The translations under genes were made by a program, and so were the position numbers. Below are positions 16,052-24,821 of a DNA stretch of 44,917 nucleotides, piece by piece. Origin of the DNA: Methanoculleus sp. (GTDB lineage: Archaea > Halobacteriota > Methanomicrobia > Methanomicrobiales > Methanomicrobiaceae); assembly GCA_011045995.1 (NCBI GenBank), contig DSBQ01000022.1, forward strand, positions 1-44,917, given 5' to 3'. The notes beneath the pieces were generated by a model. That model was not told the DNA's origin, ran no database searches, and saw nothing but the letters and a program-made list of their open reading frames with translations. Each line of letters begins with the position of its first letter. Position 1 is the stretch's first letter.

Positions 16052-16842
16052 CAGAGGCACACACCAGCAAGCAGGATATGGTCCCGTATGACACTTCGTG
16101 CAAAGGCGTCCCCCGATTCCTTCATCGGTTCCCAGCGATAGTAGGGGATGGCGGTCACCTGAAGTTCAAAACCGAGCTCCTCTTCAATGGCCTGCACCGC
16201 ATCATAGCGCACACACGATTCCTCGCCAATCACAAGAAGATCGATGTCGCTATTTTCATCATACGTCCCGCGTGCTCCGCTCCCATAGAGAGCCAATGAG
16301 GTGCACCCCGGCGCAATGCCTCGTGAAGATGGATACTGAAGCGGGCATTCTGATACACGGGATACTTCGATCATGCTGGTTTCGGTTGTTGTATCAGTTC
16401 CACCACTCTCACCGCGCTCCCGCACCCGGCCGTCATCTGCAAACTGGCCGGATGCAGCTTTCCTGCCCCCTACATCCACATTGGGGCCACCAGACCTCCA
16501 TCCGGCCCTCCCGCTCCGGTCCTTTTCGCCATTCCATTCGGTATCACTGCCGTCACCAATGCCCTCTGCCACTCCCGCCTCCAGCAGGCGGGCAACAAGG
16601 AAGGTCCGTTTCATCTCCCTGACGAGCACATATTCGTTATTGAGGGAGATGAGGTGGGCGGTGCCAGCCTTTTGTTTCCGGACAATACCGTCCCGCAGGA
16701 GAATATCTGTATACTGCTTCGCACTGGCAGGCGAAACGCCAACCTCACGGGCCATTTCATTGATTCCCGGTGCAGACGAGGGATGCGACAACAACCAGGC
16801 AAGCACCCTGTTGCCGACAAAGATGCTGAATTCAGGTATCAT
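16051..16842 (-). CDS. wHTH-nucleotidyltransferase (MNT) protein with large linker insert
   Basis: A 263-residue protein. Residues 1-75 form a winged helix (INEMAREVGVSPASAKQYTD, then DGIVRKQKAGTAHLISLNNE). Residues 181-204 carry the minimal nucleotidyltransferase motif, GSGARGTYDENSDIDLLV, with the G-S pair at 187-188 and D199/D201 as metal ligands. Between them, about residues 93-165 are hydrophilic and low complexity, rich in Gly, Asp, Arg and Thr, a stretch usually absent. In type VII toxin-antitoxin systems the MNT protein AMPylates its HEPN partner; the HEPN gene overlaps the end of this gene, which fits. The wHTH suggests it also represses its own promoter, where a palindrome lies over the start codon. 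Confidence 0.85.
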   Translation of the reverse strand: MIPEFSIFVGNRVLAWLLSHPSSAPGINEMAREVGVSPASAKQYTDILLRDGIVRKQKAGTAHLISLNNEYVLVREMKRTFLVARLLEAGVAEGIGDGSDTEWNGEKDRSGRAGWRSGGPNVDVGGRKAASGQFADDGRVRERGESGGTDTTTETSMIEVSRVSECPLQYPSSRGIAPGCTSLALYGSGARGTYDENSDIDLLVIGEESCVRYDAVQAIEEELGFELQVTAIPYYRWEPMKESGDAFARSVIRDHILLAGVCL

Positions 16843-16907
16843 TCGATATATCGAACTATCGTTTTATAAGATAAATAGTTATTTGATATAATGAATGACT
16901 ATTTGAT
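16842..16907 (-). promoter_or_regulatory. MNT/HEPN promoter with palindrome and direct repeats
   Basis: On the minus strand a TATA box (TTATAAAAC, 16861-16869) lies 20-27 bases before the ATG, so the transcript is likely leaderless. A perfect 14-bp palindrome, TTCGATATATCGAA at 16842-16855, spans the expected transcription start and touches the start codon. Upstream of the TATA box TATTTGAT occurs at 16880-16887 and 16900-16907 (plus strand), 20 bases apart. This is a good layout for autorepression by the wHTH of the MNT protein; binding is inferred. Confidence 0.55.
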
Positions 16908-17333
16908 GGGGCGAATGATTAAATTCAGGTCCGCGTCCACATAGGGTAACTGAGACCGGGTGAATATCCGTATAAGAAACGGTTAAATAAACCCTTCTTG
17001 CCAAAAAACACCACATAAACGATCGACACAGACGCCCGATACGGGCGGATCGCACCCGCTCCCGACCACCGGCACCACCGGAAATTGCTTGCCTGTACAG
17101 GGCCGCTATAACTCCTGGAAAATCGCCTGTTTCTGATGTAAACGGAGAAAAACGGGTCTTTTTTGAGCACCTGAAACTTACCCGAAACCCGGCCTAAATA
17201 CCCCCGGAACGGCCCTTTTTCGACCAGGGGTGGGGGGTCTCCACCATCCCGACCCCCTTCTTCCTGATCAATACCTCTGCAGAGTTCCTCTCTCCCTGAA
17301 GGGCATCTCCCGGCCGGGGTTCTGTTTCGGTAG
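16908..17333. other. Intergenic spacer between MNT and flavodoxin genes
   Basis: About 425 bases with no supported gene. The minus-strand frame across it has no protein-like character. It is AT-rich near the MNT promoter and GC-rich near the flavodoxin end. Confidence 0.4.
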
Positions 17334-17831
17334 TCAGGCGTCACCGTCGGTGTTGCCGTCGGCGGATTTGACCGCCTCAATCAGGGCACCGATACGGGCC
17401 GGGTCGGATACGTCGTTTTTCGTGAAGACGAACTCCCTGGTGACCCGCACCTCCTTTGCGGCGAGCGCCTCTGCGATGAGGGGGAGGGTTCCCCGCGGCT
17501 GGCCGACGCAGGTCGCAAAGAGGACGACGGTCTTCCCGCTGCACCCGGCAAGCGCCTGCACGGCGCCATTCACCGGCGGGGGCGGATGCGAGGCCCAGAC
17601 GGGCGTCCCGAGAACAATCACGTCCGCCCCCGTGACATCGATCGTCGCTGGCTCTATCACGTCGCAACTCCCCTTCTTGGCACGCCTGGCCCCGGACAGG
17701 AACACCGACAGGTGCGAATACGGCGCAACGGGCGTCACCTCGACGAGCTTGCCGCCGCAGGCGGCATGGACCTTCTCCGCCACCCCGCGGGTGACGCCGG
17801 AGTAGGAATAGTAGATGGTGGTTATGGTCAT
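17334..17831 (-). CDS. Flavodoxin family protein
   Basis: A 165-residue flavodoxin. The FMN-phosphate loop is YYSYSGVTRGVAEKV at the N-terminus; GTPVWASHPPPPVNGAV supplies the second flavin loop and LFATCVGQPRGTL the third. It probably carries electrons or reduces a small substrate in the cytoplasm. I start at ATG 17831, since GAGGAT lies about nine bases before it, rather than ATG 17846. It stands alone. A decayed partial copy lies at 15252-15419 on the same strand, with the MNT/HEPN pair between them. Confidence 0.88.
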   Translation of the reverse strand: MTITTIYYSYSGVTRGVAEKVHAACGGKLVEVTPVAPYSHLSVFLSGARRAKKGSCDVIEPATIDVTGADVIVLGTPVWASHPPPPVNGAVQALAGCSGKTVVLFATCVGQPRGTLPLIAEALAAKEVRVTREFVFTKNDVSDPARIGALIEAVKSADGNTDGDA

Positions 17832-18112
17832 GGTTATTATCCTCATTCATTTCCATCGAAGAAGCACGAAGCACCTAACGGATGCATCATTAGATGAGAT
17901 TAACTGAAATCCATATATGAGGGAGTGCTACCACGAGGATTCTATGAAGGTGATATATGTTGCATGGTAAAAGAATCATTCGTGGAAAATTACACAGATT
18001 CCTTGAGAATTAAATATATTTCATAATATAAATGTCGGGTTGACTAAAATATAAAATTAAATGTTCAAAATTATTGATAAATTGCTAGATCCTCAACATA
18101 CTGAAATGATTG
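17832..18112. other. AT-rich spacer
   Basis: About 280 bases, strongly AT-rich between 17950 and 18112 compared with the GC-rich genes around it. No gene or array is visible. The base composition suggests acquired DNA or a long promoter region. Confidence 0.4.
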
Positions 18113-18180
18113 AATCTTCATAGGGCGGACGAGTTCGTCCCGTTCCATTACACTGGGCCGCTTCATCGCCGTCTCAATCC
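18113..18180 (-). pseudogene. Degenerate, internally deleted copy of the atpD 3' region
   Basis: Two blocks match the intact atpD gene in the same orientation: 18113-18149 matches 18861-18897 (about 33 of 37 bases) and 18155-18180 matches 19002-19027 (about 22 of 26). The roughly 104 bases that lie between these blocks in atpD are missing. The remnant lies about 115 bases before hicB, so hicBA sits between this copy and the true atpD gene. Confidence 0.75.
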
Positions 18181-18262
18181 CTTCAATCCAGAATCATATC
18201 TATCCAACCCGCCCCCCCAACACTCCTCGAACCTCTCGATCCAGACCACAATTTCCTGAAAG

Positions 18263-18270
18263 CTTATAAT
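18263..18270 (+). promoter_or_regulatory. TATA box of hicBA
   Basis: CTTATAAT ends 26 bases before the hicB ATG, implying a leaderless transcript. Confidence 0.5.
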
Positions 18271-18296
18271 CTGCCAGTTCAGATACAACAATACCA

Positions 18297-18515
18297 ATGA
18301 CTCAGTTCAGTGTCATCATTGAAAAGGATGACGAGGGCTATGTCGCATACGTGCCTGTTTTGCAGGGATGCTACGCCCAGGGAGACACCTACGAGGAGGC
18401 CCTCGCCAATATTACCGATGCAATCCGGCTCCACCTTGAAGATATCGCAGAATCCGGCCAGGAAATACCAAAAACCCACCAGATCAGTCTCACGACAGTA
18501 GAGATCTCCGGATAA
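18297..18515 (+). CDS. hicB: HicB-family antitoxin
   Basis: A 72-residue protein with the HicB core: FSVIIEKDDEGYVAYVPVLQ, GCYAQGDTYEEALANITDAI and a C-terminal LTTVEIS strand, a partial RNase H fold that sequesters the HicA toxin. It has no separate DNA-binding domain, as in short HicB forms. hicA follows after four bases. The order antitoxin-toxin is the common one in archaea and the reverse of E. coli hicAB. Confidence 0.93.
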   Translation: MTQFSVIIEKDDEGYVAYVPVLQGCYAQGDTYEEALANITDAIRLHLEDIAESGQEIPKTHQISLTTVEISG

Positions 18516-18519
18516 AACC

Positions 18520-18732
18520 ATGAGCAGGACTCCCCGTGTCGATGCAAGGAAAGTAGCCAGAGTACTTGAGAAGCATGGCTATGCATTAGTACGGCAGAGC
18601 GGGAGTCACAGAATGTACAAAAACGCGGACGGGATCCGCGTTACCCTTCCTATTCATTCGGGCAGGATCATTCACCCGAAGATACTTCTTAAAATTGCTG
18701 AAGATGCCGGCATACCTCTCGATGAATTCTGA
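18520..18732 (+). CDS. hicA: HicA-family mRNA interferase toxin
   Basis: A 70-residue double-stranded-RNA-binding-like fold protein. ARKVARVLEKHGYALVRQSG leads to the catalytic His 30 in GSHRMYKN; TLPIHSGRIIHPKILLKIA is the second half of the fold. HicA enzymes cleave mRNA when free of HicB. All expected motifs are present, so it looks intact. It is convergent with the ATP synthase operon, ending about 107 bases from atpD. Confidence 0.93.
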   Translation: MSRTPRVDARKVARVLEKHGYALVRQSGSHRMYKNADGIRVTLPIHSGRIIHPKILLKIAEDAGIPLDEF

Positions 18733-18828
18733 TCGGATTCACACGAATACCTGTAAAACGAATCCTAATGTTAGGAAATATCATCGAAATTTCTTCAGCC
18801 AATGCGCTAAAAGAAAACTTCAGATAAC

Positions 18829-18835
18829 AAAAAAA
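18829..18835 (-). terminator. Oligo-T terminator of the ATP synthase operon
   Basis: On the minus strand, just after the atpD stop codon, TTTCTTTTTTTG contains a T7 run, a typical archaeal termination signal. Confidence 0.5.
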
Positions 18836-18839
18836 GAAA

Positions 18840-19469
18840 TCAGGCCTTACTCTTCGCCTTAATCTTTTTAAGGCGAACGAGTTCGTCCCGTTCCATTTCG
18901 TCAAGCCGCATTTTGATGAAGGCGGAGGCCTCCTTGAGTTCGGGGATGACCTTGAACTCCAGGGCGTTGACACGGCGCTTCGTGCTCTCGATTTCATTCA
19001 GGAGCCGTTTCATCGTCGTCTCAATCTCTGCAGCCCGGATGATCTCGTCGACCAGTTCTTCAAAGGCGGACGCGGTCTCATCGATGACCGCGGAGGTGCC
19101 GAGCACGCCATAGCCACGCTCGGCAAGGTCCTTCTTCACTTTCGTCGCCTCGATCTCGGGGACCACAACACCCATGATGTTCTTCTTCTTCAGGGTGAGT
19201 TCGGGCTTCTCGCGGACCGACATCGCGGCCGCCTTCACGCCGATGGAACCCTCCACCGTGTTGGCAATGGCGATTATCCCCTGGGCACGGGCGTATTTCT
19301 CGCCAATTGCATCCCGGCTGCCCTTTGCCTCCTCGAGCACCTTAAAGAACTCAAGGATCAGCCCGTCGCGCTTCATCTTCAGAATGTTGTAGCCGCGCTC
19401 GGAGAGCTTGATCTTCTTTTTCAGGTTGATCAGTTCAGAGCGGGTCGGCTTCACATCTTTAAGCGCCAT
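18840..19469 (-). CDS. atpD: A-type ATP synthase subunit D
   Basis: A 209-residue central-stalk protein that forms the rotor axle inside the A3B3 head. It starts ALKDVKPTRSELINLKKKIK and is almost all helix, with long coiled coils at residues about 8-75 and 125-200 (TTMKRLLNEIESTKRRVNAL), the family layout. It is the last gene of the operon, six bases after atpB; no atpG follows. A decayed partial copy of its 3' half lies beyond hicBA. Confidence 0.97.
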   Translation of the reverse strand: MALKDVKPTRSELINLKKKIKLSERGYNILKMKRDGLILEFFKVLEEAKGSRDAIGEKYARAQGIIAIANTVEGSIGVKAAAMSVREKPELTLKKKNIMGVVVPEIEATKVKKDLAERGYGVLGTSAVIDETASAFEELVDEIIRAAEIETTMKRLLNEIESTKRRVNALEFKVIPELKEASAFIKMRLDEMERDELVRLKKIKAKSKA

Positions 19470-19475
19470 GGGTGT

Positions 19476-20858
19476 CTATGCCTCCTTCGAGCGGTACTTC
19501 GGGTGGAACTTCCGGATGAGGTCACGGTCGATACGCACAAGGAGCTCCTCGGGGAGCGTTGCGAGCAGTTCCCATCCGAGGTCAAGCGATTCCTCGATGG
19601 AACGGTCCTCGTCGTGGCCCTGCCTGACGAAGCGGTTCTCGAAGTGATCGGCGAACTCGAGCAGGAGCTGATCACGCTCGGAGAGTGCGTCTTTACCAAC
19701 GATGGCGACAAGTCCGCGGAGATCGTTTCCTTCCGCATAGCCGGCATACATCTGGTCGGAGACCTTCTTGTGGTCCTCACGGGTCTTGCCCTCGCCGATA
19801 CCCGCGTTCATCAGCCGTGAGAGGGACGGAAGAACGTTGATCGGCGGGTAGATACCCTTCCGGTGCAGGTCACGGTTCACCACGATCTGGCCTTCCGTAA
19901 TATAGCCGGACAGGTCAGGGATCGGGTGGGTGATGTCGTCACCGGGCATCGTCAGGATGGAGAGCTGGGTAACAGACCCCTTCTCGCCCTTGATAAGGCC
20001 GGCACGCTCGTAGAGCGATGCAAGATCGGTATACATGTATCCCGGATAGCCACGTCGTCCGGGCACTTCCTCACGGGCTGCACCGATCTGGCGGAGCGCC
20101 TCACAGTAGTTGGTCATATCCGTAAGGATAACCAGCACGTGATAGCCGAGCTCGAATGCCAGGTACTCTGCAGTCGTAAGGGCCAGACGCGGGGTGATGA
20201 TACGCTCGACCGCCGGGTCGTCTGCAAGGTTCAGGAACACCACGGCATGTTCGAGTGCACCCGTGCGCTCGAAGTCGGCCATGAACTGGTTCTCTTCTTC
20301 CTTGGTGATACCCATAGCAGCAAACACCACCGCAAACTCCTCGGTCGAGCCGGGCACCTTGGCCTGGCGGGCGATCTGAAGGGCAATCTCGTTGTGGGGC
20401 AGACCGGACCCCGAGAAGATCGGGAGCTTCTGTCCACGGACAAGGGTGTTCGTTGCATCGATCGTCGAGATACCCGTCTGGATGAAATCCTCCGGGGACT
20501 GGCGTGCGTACGGGTTGATGGCCGCTCCGCCGATATCGAGGCGCTTCTCTGCAACGATCTCCGGGCCGCCGTCCTTGGGCTTGCCACTGCCGGAAAGAAT
20601 ACGGCCGAGCATGTCCTTTGACACCGGCATCTTGATCGTCTCGCCGGTGAAGCGGACACCCGAGTCACGGCCGATACCGGCGGTGGACTCGAAGACCTGG
20701 ACGACCACGATCTCATCGGAGGTGTCGAGCACCTGGCCACGCTTTACCGTGCCGTCGGACTGGACGATGTTCACCAGTTCCTCGTACCCGACAGGTTCGG
20801 TCTTCTCAACAAAGACGAGCGGACCGGCGATCTTGTTGATTGTCCTGTACTCTTTCAT
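19476..20858 (-). CDS. atpB: A-type ATP synthase subunit B
   Basis: A 460-residue non-catalytic nucleotide-binding subunit that alternates with A in the hexameric head. It begins [18 protein letters not shown] and carries [18 protein letters not shown] (from residue 149), the degenerate P-loop of B subunits that lacks the Lys-Thr pair. [20 protein letters not shown] is conserved. Length is standard. Its start overlaps the last base of atpA (translational coupling). Confidence 0.98.
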   Translation of the reverse strand: MKEYRTINKIAGPLVFVEKTEPVGYEELVNIVQSDGTVKRGQVLDTSDEIVVVQVFESTAGIGRDSGVRFTGETIKMPVSKDMLGRILSGSGKPKDGGPEIVAEKRLDIGGAAINPYARQSPEDFIQTGISTIDATNTLVRGQKLPIFSGSGLPHNEIALQIARQAKVPGSTEEFAVVFAAMGITKEEENQFMADFERTGALEHAVVFLNLADDPAVERIITPRLALTTAEYLAFELGYHVLVILTDMTNYCEALRQIGAAREEVPGRRGYPGYMYTDLASLYERAGLIKGEKGSVTQLSILTMPGDDITHPIPDLSGYITEGQIVVNRDLHRKGIYPPINVLPSLSRLMNAGIGEGKTREDHKKVSDQMYAGYAEGNDLRGLVAIVGKDALSERDQLLLEFADHFENRFVRQGHDEDRSIEESLDLGWELLATLPEELLVRIDRDLIRKFHPKYRSKEA

Positions 20859-22609
20859 CAGAGCGCCTCCCTGAGTTTCACAAATTCAGCTTCCATCGCC
20901 TTTCTGATCGCCTCGATGTCCGCCTTGTAGTCCTGCGTGAACTTGATCTGCGGGAGATCGTTCTTGGCCGTGATGGTGACGATCCTGCCCGGTGCGACGC
21001 CTGCCCTGAGTGCAGCGTAGGCAAGGTCGGCGTAGAGCTTGATGGCAACCATGATGTCGTACTGCTTCTCCATCGAACAGTAGGTATCGACCGGGTCGAA
21101 CGCGTTCTGCTGGAGGAAGATCTCACGGAGCATGCGAGCGACCTCGATCGTCACCTGTTCCTCGTCAGGCAGTGCGTCGGAACCGACGAGCTGCACGATC
21201 TCCTGGAGTTCGGCCTCCTTCTGGAGGATCTCCATGGCCCAGGTACGCAGCCCGTTCCACTCGGGAGAGACGTTCTCGTCATACCACTTGGACAAGGTGT
21301 CCAGATAGAGCGAGTACGAGTTGAGCCAGTTGATGGCCGGGAAGTGGCGGCGCTGCGAGAGCTTTGCATCCAGTGCCCAGAAGCACTTGACGATACGCAG
21401 CGTGTTCTGCGTAACCGGCTCGGAGAAGTCACCACCGGGCGGGGATACCGCACCGATAACAGTGACGGACCCCGAGTCGCCGTTGAGGGTCTCGACACGG
21501 CCGGCACGCTCGTAGAACTCGGAGAGACGCGCTGCAAGATATGCAGGGTATCCCTCTTCACCAGGCATCTCTTCGAGACGCGAGGAGATTTCACGCATTG
21601 CCTCTGCCCATCGGGACGTCGAGTCTGCCATCAGGGAGACATCATAGCCCATGTCACGGAAGTACTCGGCAATCGTAATACCGGTGTACACACTCGCCTC
21701 ACGGGCTGCCACCGGCATGTTGGAGGTATTTGCGATGAGCACGGTGCGCTCCATAAGCGGCTTGCCGGACTTCGGGTCCTCGAGCCCGGGGAACTCGGTC
21801 AGGACTTCGGTCATCTCATTGCCACGCTCGCCGCAGCCGATGTAGACCACAATCTGTGCATCCGACCACTTTGCAAGCGCCTGCTGGGTAACCGTCTTGC
21901 CGGACCCGAACGGACCCGGAATGGCTGCAGTACCGCCCTTTGCCACCGGGAAGAGACCATCAAGGATACGCTGACCGGTGACGAGCGGGATGTCAGGGTT
22001 CATCTTCTCGGTCACGGGCCGCGGGACACGGACCGGCCAGACCTGCATCATCTTCACGTCTTCACCGGAGTCGAGGGTGCAGACCACCTCATCGACGGTG
22101 AATGCGCCGGACTTGATCTCTTTGACCACGCCGCCCTTAAAGTTCGGGGGCACCATGATCCTGGTGACAATGTTCGTTTCCTGTACCTCACCTATAATGG
22201 CCCCGGGTGCCGCCTCATCGCCTGCTTTGACGAGCGGCTTAAAGTCCCACTTCTTGTCGTGGGAGAGTCCCGGTGCGGTAACACCACGCTCAATGAAGTT
22301 GCCCATCTTATCGACGAGCACCTCGAGCGGGCGCTGGATACCATCATAGATACTGGTGAGAAGGCCGGGACCGAGTTCAACAGCAAGGGAGAGGCCTGTG
22401 TTGGATACGGGTTCACCCGGTCTGATACCAGAGGTGTTCTCGTACACCTGGATGATGGTTTTATCCCCCTCAATCCTGATGACCTCACCCATAAGCTGTT
22501 CGTCTCCGACCTGCACCACATCATACATGTGTGCCTCAAGGCCGACTGCCGTAACAACCGGACCGGAGATACGCTTAAGTATTCCTTTAGATTCTCCTTT
22601 CACTTCCAC
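20858..22609 (-). CDS. atpA: A-type ATP synthase subunit A (catalytic)
   Basis: A 583-residue catalytic subunit that makes or hydrolyses ATP. The P-loop is GPFGSGKTV at residues 232-240; the non-homologous bulge typical of A/V-type A subunits ([17 protein letters not shown]) is near 144-160; [20 protein letters not shown] is also conserved. No intein interrupts it, although this gene hosts inteins in some archaea. Translation starts at GTG 22609, overlapping atpF by 10 bases; GTG 22603 is an alternative. Confidence 0.98.
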   Translation of the reverse strand: MEVKGESKGILKRISGPVVTAVGLEAHMYDVVQVGDEQLMGEVIRIEGDKTIIQVYENTSGIRPGEPVSNTGLSLAVELGPGLLTSIYDGIQRPLEVLVDKMGNFIERGVTAPGLSHDKKWDFKPLVKAGDEAAPGAIIGEVQETNIVTRIMVPPNFKGGVVKEIKSGAFTVDEVVCTLDSGEDVKMMQVWPVRVPRPVTEKMNPDIPLVTGQRILDGLFPVAKGGTAAIPGPFGSGKTVTQQALAKWSDAQIVVYIGCGERGNEMTEVLTEFPGLEDPKSGKPLMERTVLIANTSNMPVAAREASVYTGITIAEYFRDMGYDVSLMADSTSRWAEAMREISSRLEEMPGEEGYPAYLAARLSEFYERAGRVETLNGDSGSVTVIGAVSPPGGDFSEPVTQNTLRIVKCFWALDAKLSQRRHFPAINWLNSYSLYLDTLSKWYDENVSPEWNGLRTWAMEILQKEAELQEIVQLVGSDALPDEEQVTIEVARMLREIFLQQNAFDPVDTYCSMEKQYDIMVAIKLYADLAYAALRAGVAPGRIVTITAKNDLPQIKFTQDYKADIEAIRKAMEAEFVKLREAL

Positions 22610-22902
22610 AGATCAACACCCACTGCTCTTTTGATCTTTTCGCGCATCGAGACGCCGCCCTCTGCAGCGCCGATGGTGATAACCGTCGGCTGCACCGATT
22701 CTTCGAGCGTCGTCCTTATCCGCTCCGGCAGGCGTTCAATATCGCTTCCTTTTAACACAAGTATCCCGACAGAATTATTGTTCAGAACCCTGGTGACCGC
22801 TTCAGCGAGTTTTTGGTCGGACTCTGCCGCGATGGTCATTTCGACCCCTGCAAGCCTGAACCCGAGGATAAAATCACTGTTTCCGATTACTGCGATCTCC
22901 AT
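22600..22902 (-). CDS. atpF: A-type ATP synthase subunit F
   Basis: A 100-residue central-stalk subunit with a CheY-like N-terminal fold: [19 protein letters not shown], a middle helix, then [20 protein letters not shown] and a C-terminal tail [13 protein letters not shown] that inserts into the head. It overlaps atpA by 10 bases and lies one base from atpC. Confidence 0.96.
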   Translation of the reverse strand: MEIAVIGNSDFILGFRLAGVEMTIAAESDQKLAEAVTRVLNNNSVGILVLKGSDIERLPERIRTTLEESVQPTVITIGAAEGGVSMREKIKRAVGVDLWK

Positions 22903-22903
22903 C

Positions 22904-23965
22904 TCACATCACCAGGTATCCCTGAATCTGTTCCCCGGAGAGCCCGGACTCCTTCCCGCGTGCAATTGCCCGAAGATTTGCGACCTCGTAGCGCTTGCGC
23001 TTGAGATACACCATCGTCGAACATATGGAAAACGGATAGCGTTTCGAAATTCTGTCCATCTTGTCGAGCATTACCTGAGTCAGGGCATTCTCCATCTCAT
23101 GGAGGGCGAACTCGCCGTCGCCACCTACCTCCATCAGATTTGCAACCGGCCCGGAGGGGTAATACTTTTTGACACCCTCCATGATCTCCTCGATACTCTC
23201 CGACCCGGCAAGGCGTACCAGTTCATCGACGGAGAAGTTGCCCCCCTCAATCATAAGATCACGCACATCCTCGCGGACACCACCCTGATAGAGGCGGATG
23301 ACCGTTTTGATGTTGGTCAGGTCGATTTCGAGCTGGAGGTATTCCCGGAACGGTTTGCCTCCTTTGATCCCCGAGACCGTCTGTTTGAGCACATACCGGT
23401 AAAATGCCTTGTAAAGCTCATTTTCCATCCCGGCATAGCTTCCGGACTCCTGTGCCGCTGCAAACTCGCGCTCGAGCACCGGGTGGAGTATCCATGACGA
23501 GAGGTTTTCGACGATCCGCTCAGGGGAGTCTTCGGCGAGGAGACGGTCCAGGGTCACAACATTGATGGTGCCTGCCGGGATGAGGATCTCCTTGATCTTT
23601 CCCGTCTTCACACCCTGTGATTTCCCCCGGAGGATGGTAAGGACATTGAAGATGTCCCAGTGGCTAAGGTAGCTCCGGGCAAAGGTTTTCATCACGCCGG
23701 GAAGGATTTTGAGTACCCGCTGGTACTCGTTTGCGAGATTCCATGAGAGACCAATCTCAATGAGATCAATACCCGAGAATGAAACCGCAAGCTCATCAAT
23801 CTCCGCCTTGTACTCCGTCTCCTCGATGAAACGGGTAATTTCGGGGAGACCCATATTCAGAAGCCTGATATAGTCCTCCCTGGCCAGGAGCTTGGATTTG
23901 CGCACACGCATTCGCGTGGCTGCATAGATGTAAGAGGCAGGGCCGGTTTGACTCGCCGATATCAT
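22904..23965 (-). CDS. atpC: A-type ATP synthase subunit C
   Basis: A 353-residue subunit of the V-type d/A-type C family, a funnel of three helical repeats that couples the central axle to the membrane rotor. [20 protein letters not shown] near the start and [20 protein letters not shown] at the end are family signatures. Length is standard. It lies between atpE and atpF. Confidence 0.96.
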   Translation of the reverse strand: MISASQTGPASYIYAATRMRVRKSKLLAREDYIRLLNMGLPEITRFIEETEYKAEIDELAVSFSGIDLIEIGLSWNLANEYQRVLKILPGVMKTFARSYLSHWDIFNVLTILRGKSQGVKTGKIKEILIPAGTINVVTLDRLLAEDSPERIVENLSSWILHPVLEREFAAAQESGSYAGMENELYKAFYRYVLKQTVSGIKGGKPFREYLQLEIDLTNIKTVIRLYQGGVREDVRDLMIEGGNFSVDELVRLAGSESIEEIMEGVKKYYPSGPVANLMEVGGDGEFALHEMENALTQVMLDKMDRISKRYPFSICSTMVYLKRKRYEVANLRAIARGKESGLSGEQIQGYLVM

Positions 23966-23980
23966 CTGACTCCTTCCTCC

Positions 23981-24559
23981 CTACCCGAAAAGGACCTCGG
24001 ATGCATCCTTCAGATGGGTCTCCCAGACCTCGGCGATGAACGTCGGGTAGCTAAGATCGAGCTGCAGTGACCCGTCACCACTCTCTGCGATGATGCCGCC
24101 GGAGATATCCTTTGTTCCTGCCAGTGAGAATCCGGAAAGGGTCTTGAGACTCGAGATTGTGTCCTCAACAGCCGGGACGTCACGTTCGTTGCAATAGAGG
24201 AACCCTTCACCAAGCTCCTTAGCGGCGGCCTTGCACAGTTCGCGCACCGCCTTCTTGTGGAAGTCCGGGGGAAGTTCCCCGATTGCAGCAACGACCTCAG
24301 TGTAGACCTCATCAAGGACGGCCTTCTGTGCGTTGAGTACCTCACGTTTGACCGCAAGGTTTGCAGCGGCGACCTCCTGGTTGATTACATAGTCCGCCTG
24401 GCGGTTTGCCGCCTCCTCTGCAGCTGTCTTGATGCCGATGACCTGCTCTCGTGCCTCGCCAAGGATTATCTCTGCCTCTGCTTTGCCTTCGGCTTTGATT
24501 GCCTCTGCCTCTTGTATGCCCTTGTTCCTGATCTCACTGACTACAGCATCCAGTGCCAT
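23981..24559 (-). CDS. atpE: A-type ATP synthase subunit E
   Basis: A 192-residue peripheral-stalk protein. Residues 1-95 are a long Ala/Glu-rich coiled coil (EAIKAEGKAEAEIILGEARE); the C-terminal half is a small alpha/beta domain that binds the top of the head (GGIIAESGDGSLQLDLSYPT). I use ATG 24559, which gives the family N-terminus MALDAVVSEI and leaves a 10-base gap to atpK; an upstream extension of the frame would run into atpK. Confidence 0.96.
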   Translation of the reverse strand: MALDAVVSEIRNKGIQEAEAIKAEGKAEAEIILGEAREQVIGIKTAAEEAANRQADYVINQEVAAANLAVKREVLNAQKAVLDEVYTEVVAAIGELPPDFHKKAVRELCKAAAKELGEGFLYCNERDVPAVEDTISSLKTLSGFSLAGTKDISGGIIAESGDGSLQLDLSYPTFIAEVWETHLKDASEVLFG

Positions 24560-24569
24560 TGTCAGTTCC

Positions 24570-24818
24570 TCAGAATAGGAGCAGGAGTGCGACAACAAGA
24601 CCAAAGATAACGATTGTCTCAGGAAGCACAGTAAAGAGCAGTCCGAGACCGAACATATCCTTGTTCTCTGCGGTTGCACCGACGGCGGCGGCTCCGATAC
24701 TAAACTGTGCAATACTGGTGGCAAGACCGGTAAGACCAACGGCAAGGCCGGCGCCAATTGCTACTAATCCCTTTGCGGTTGCTTCTGCAACTTCAACTGT
24801 CATAACTTCTACTGCCAT
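24570..24818 (-). CDS. atpK: A-type ATP synthase rotor subunit K (c subunit)
   Basis: An 82-residue two-helix membrane protein that forms the ion-carrying ring. Helix 1 spans about 16-46 and contains Gln 38; helix 2 spans about 54-82 and contains Pro 66, Glu 67 and Thr 68 in LPETIVIF. Glu 67 is the ion-binding carboxylate. The Gln plus Glu-Thr set is that associated with Na+ coordination in related rings, so coupling to Na+, alone or with H+, is plausible. ATG 24818 is used; ATG 24803 is an alternative. Confidence 0.95.
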   Translation of the reverse strand: MAVEVMTVEVAEATAKGLVAIGAGLAVGLTGLATSIAQFSIGAAAVGATAENKDMFGLGLLFTVLPETIVIFGLVVALLLLF

Positions 24819-24821
24819 AAT

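Noticed and set aside
18150-18260. CRISPR-like or spaced repeats before hicB
   Set aside because: The similarity is to atpD only; there are no regularly spaced repeats anywhere in the window.
12000-18800. Integrated virus or insertion sequence as explanation of the accessory segment
   Set aside because: No transposase, integrase, terminal inverted repeat or tRNA-based attachment site is visible.
20840-23497. 885-codon plus-strand open frame opposite the ATP synthase genes
   Set aside because: It is the antisense shadow of atpA, atpF and atpC; composition is His/Arg/Asp-rich with no recognisable motif.
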